A stretch of DNA of 64,000 nucleotides from NCBI GenBank assembly GCA_949361645.1, contig OX442432.1, forward strand, positions 7,162,118-7,226,117, read 5' to 3'. The position numbers and the translations under genes were made by a program. This stretch comes from Spongilla lacustris (lineage: Eukaryota > Porifera > Demospongiae > Spongillida > Spongillidae). Shown here one piece after another: positions 63,520-64,000 of the stretch. The notes under the pieces were generated by a model. The model saw only the letters and a program-made list of their open reading frames with translations. It did not search any database and was not told the DNA's origin. Within the stretch, counting starts at the first letter, position 1, and each line of letters starts with the position of its first letter.

Positions 63520-64000
63520 ATGGCTTCGTCAGCCCCTACGATCGTAGAAATAGAGTTACGTAAAGGGACAACAGGTATGTGCTGCGCTTTGAGACAAGCA
63601 TTCAACATCTGTTTCAGGACTTGGCTTTAATATCCGTGGGGGTATTGACAACATACACGTTGGCACCGACCCGGGTATTTTCGTTACCACTATTAAAAGC
63701 AATGGAGCTGCCGGCCAGGACGGAACATTACAAGTAGGAGATAAGATCCTAGAAGTTAACGGGACTAGCCTCCGTGAGGTGACTCACAAGGAGGCGGTGA
63801 ACTGCTTCCAGGGAAGTGGCGACGTAGTAAGAATGCTCGTTGAAACAGGGGCGGAAGCTCGGATAAAAAAGGTTTGCTTTCAAATGGTTAGCGCTTAAAT
63901 TTATTCGTTTCCTTTAACGTGTAGGAACAATCAACTGAGACTGAGTCACATCCAGCGGAACATTTCGCACCAAAAGAGACTAGTCACAGTGATGGAGGGG
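63520..64000 (+). CDS. SYNJ2BP-like: Synaptojanin-2-binding-protein-like PDZ protein (5' part; runs off right edge)
   Basis: Three exons visible: 63520-63574, 63618-63871 and 63925 onward. A single PDZ domain starts about residue 10, with carboxylate-binding loop GLGFNIRGG, then GIFVTTIKSNGAAGQDGTLQ and VGDKILEVNGTSL. The order and spacing match SYNJ2BP/OMP25 (GLGFNIVGG, DSGIYVSRIKENGAAALDGRLQ-type). Human SYNJ2BP is a tail-anchored outer mitochondrial membrane protein. The C-terminal anchor is outside the window, so Scribble- or DLG-like relatives cannot be fully excluded. Confidence 0.8.

Overview
The window is nuclear DNA of an early-branching animal, most likely a demosponge. It has spliceosomal introns that are mostly 50-100 bp, very short intergenic gaps (176-250 bp between several genes), metazoan adhesion and signalling genes (a kindlin, a Daple/CCDC88 protein, a C/EBP bZIP, a synaptojanin-2-binding-type PDZ protein) and many small foldback transposons. 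The sponge assignment is an inference from compactness and gene content. No prokaryotic operons, CRISPR arrays or tRNAs were seen.

Layout. (1) 1-22,000: a phospholipase B1-like (PLB1) cluster. A minus-strand gene (1-2866, running off the left edge) faces a plus-strand copy (11585-14565). The head-to-head arrangement occurs again as a truncated minus-strand pseudogene (15667-16268) facing an apparently intact plus-strand gene (18444-21492). Sequence flanking each pair is shared, so an ancestral divergent gene pair was duplicated. Transposons then entered the copies and left dateable empty sites. The space between the first pair (about 4.3-11.0 kb) holds about 6.6 kb absent from the second. (2) 22,600-27,760: an intronless C/EBP gene and two tandem intronless SLC3/GH13-type membrane proteins. 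Their ectodomains are nearly identical but their N-termini are unrelated. (3) 28,200-30,140: eIF4A3 (minus). (4) 31,055-54,855: EAPP, a 31-exon Daple/CCDC88 gene and a kindlin, all plus strand and close together. Almost every longer Daple intron is a different tandem repeat, including about 1.1 kb of pure (CCCCT)n. (5) 55,033-58,341: D-glutamate cyclase (minus, tail to tail with kindlin) and a C19orf12-like membrane protein (minus). (6) 58,737-63,298: two SR splicing factor genes, head to head across 125 bp, with identical exon structure and a shared intronic block that looks like a poison exon. (7) 63,520-end: start of a PDZ-domain gene.

How the genes relate: eIF4A3 (exon junction complex/NMD) and the SR genes with their candidate poison exons belong to one RNA-surveillance circuit. 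Daple and kindlin link G protein/Wnt signalling, actin and integrin adhesion. From EAPP to the PDZ gene, six recognisable genes have human counterparts that I recall being on chromosome 14, which suggests very old linkage.

Exon coordinates were worked out by hand from GT/GC-AG sites, reading phase and family resemblance. For Daple, kindlin, eIF4A3, D-glutamate cyclase, PLB1 copy 2 and both SR genes the summed exon lengths are exact multiples of three. Individual boundaries may still be off by a base.
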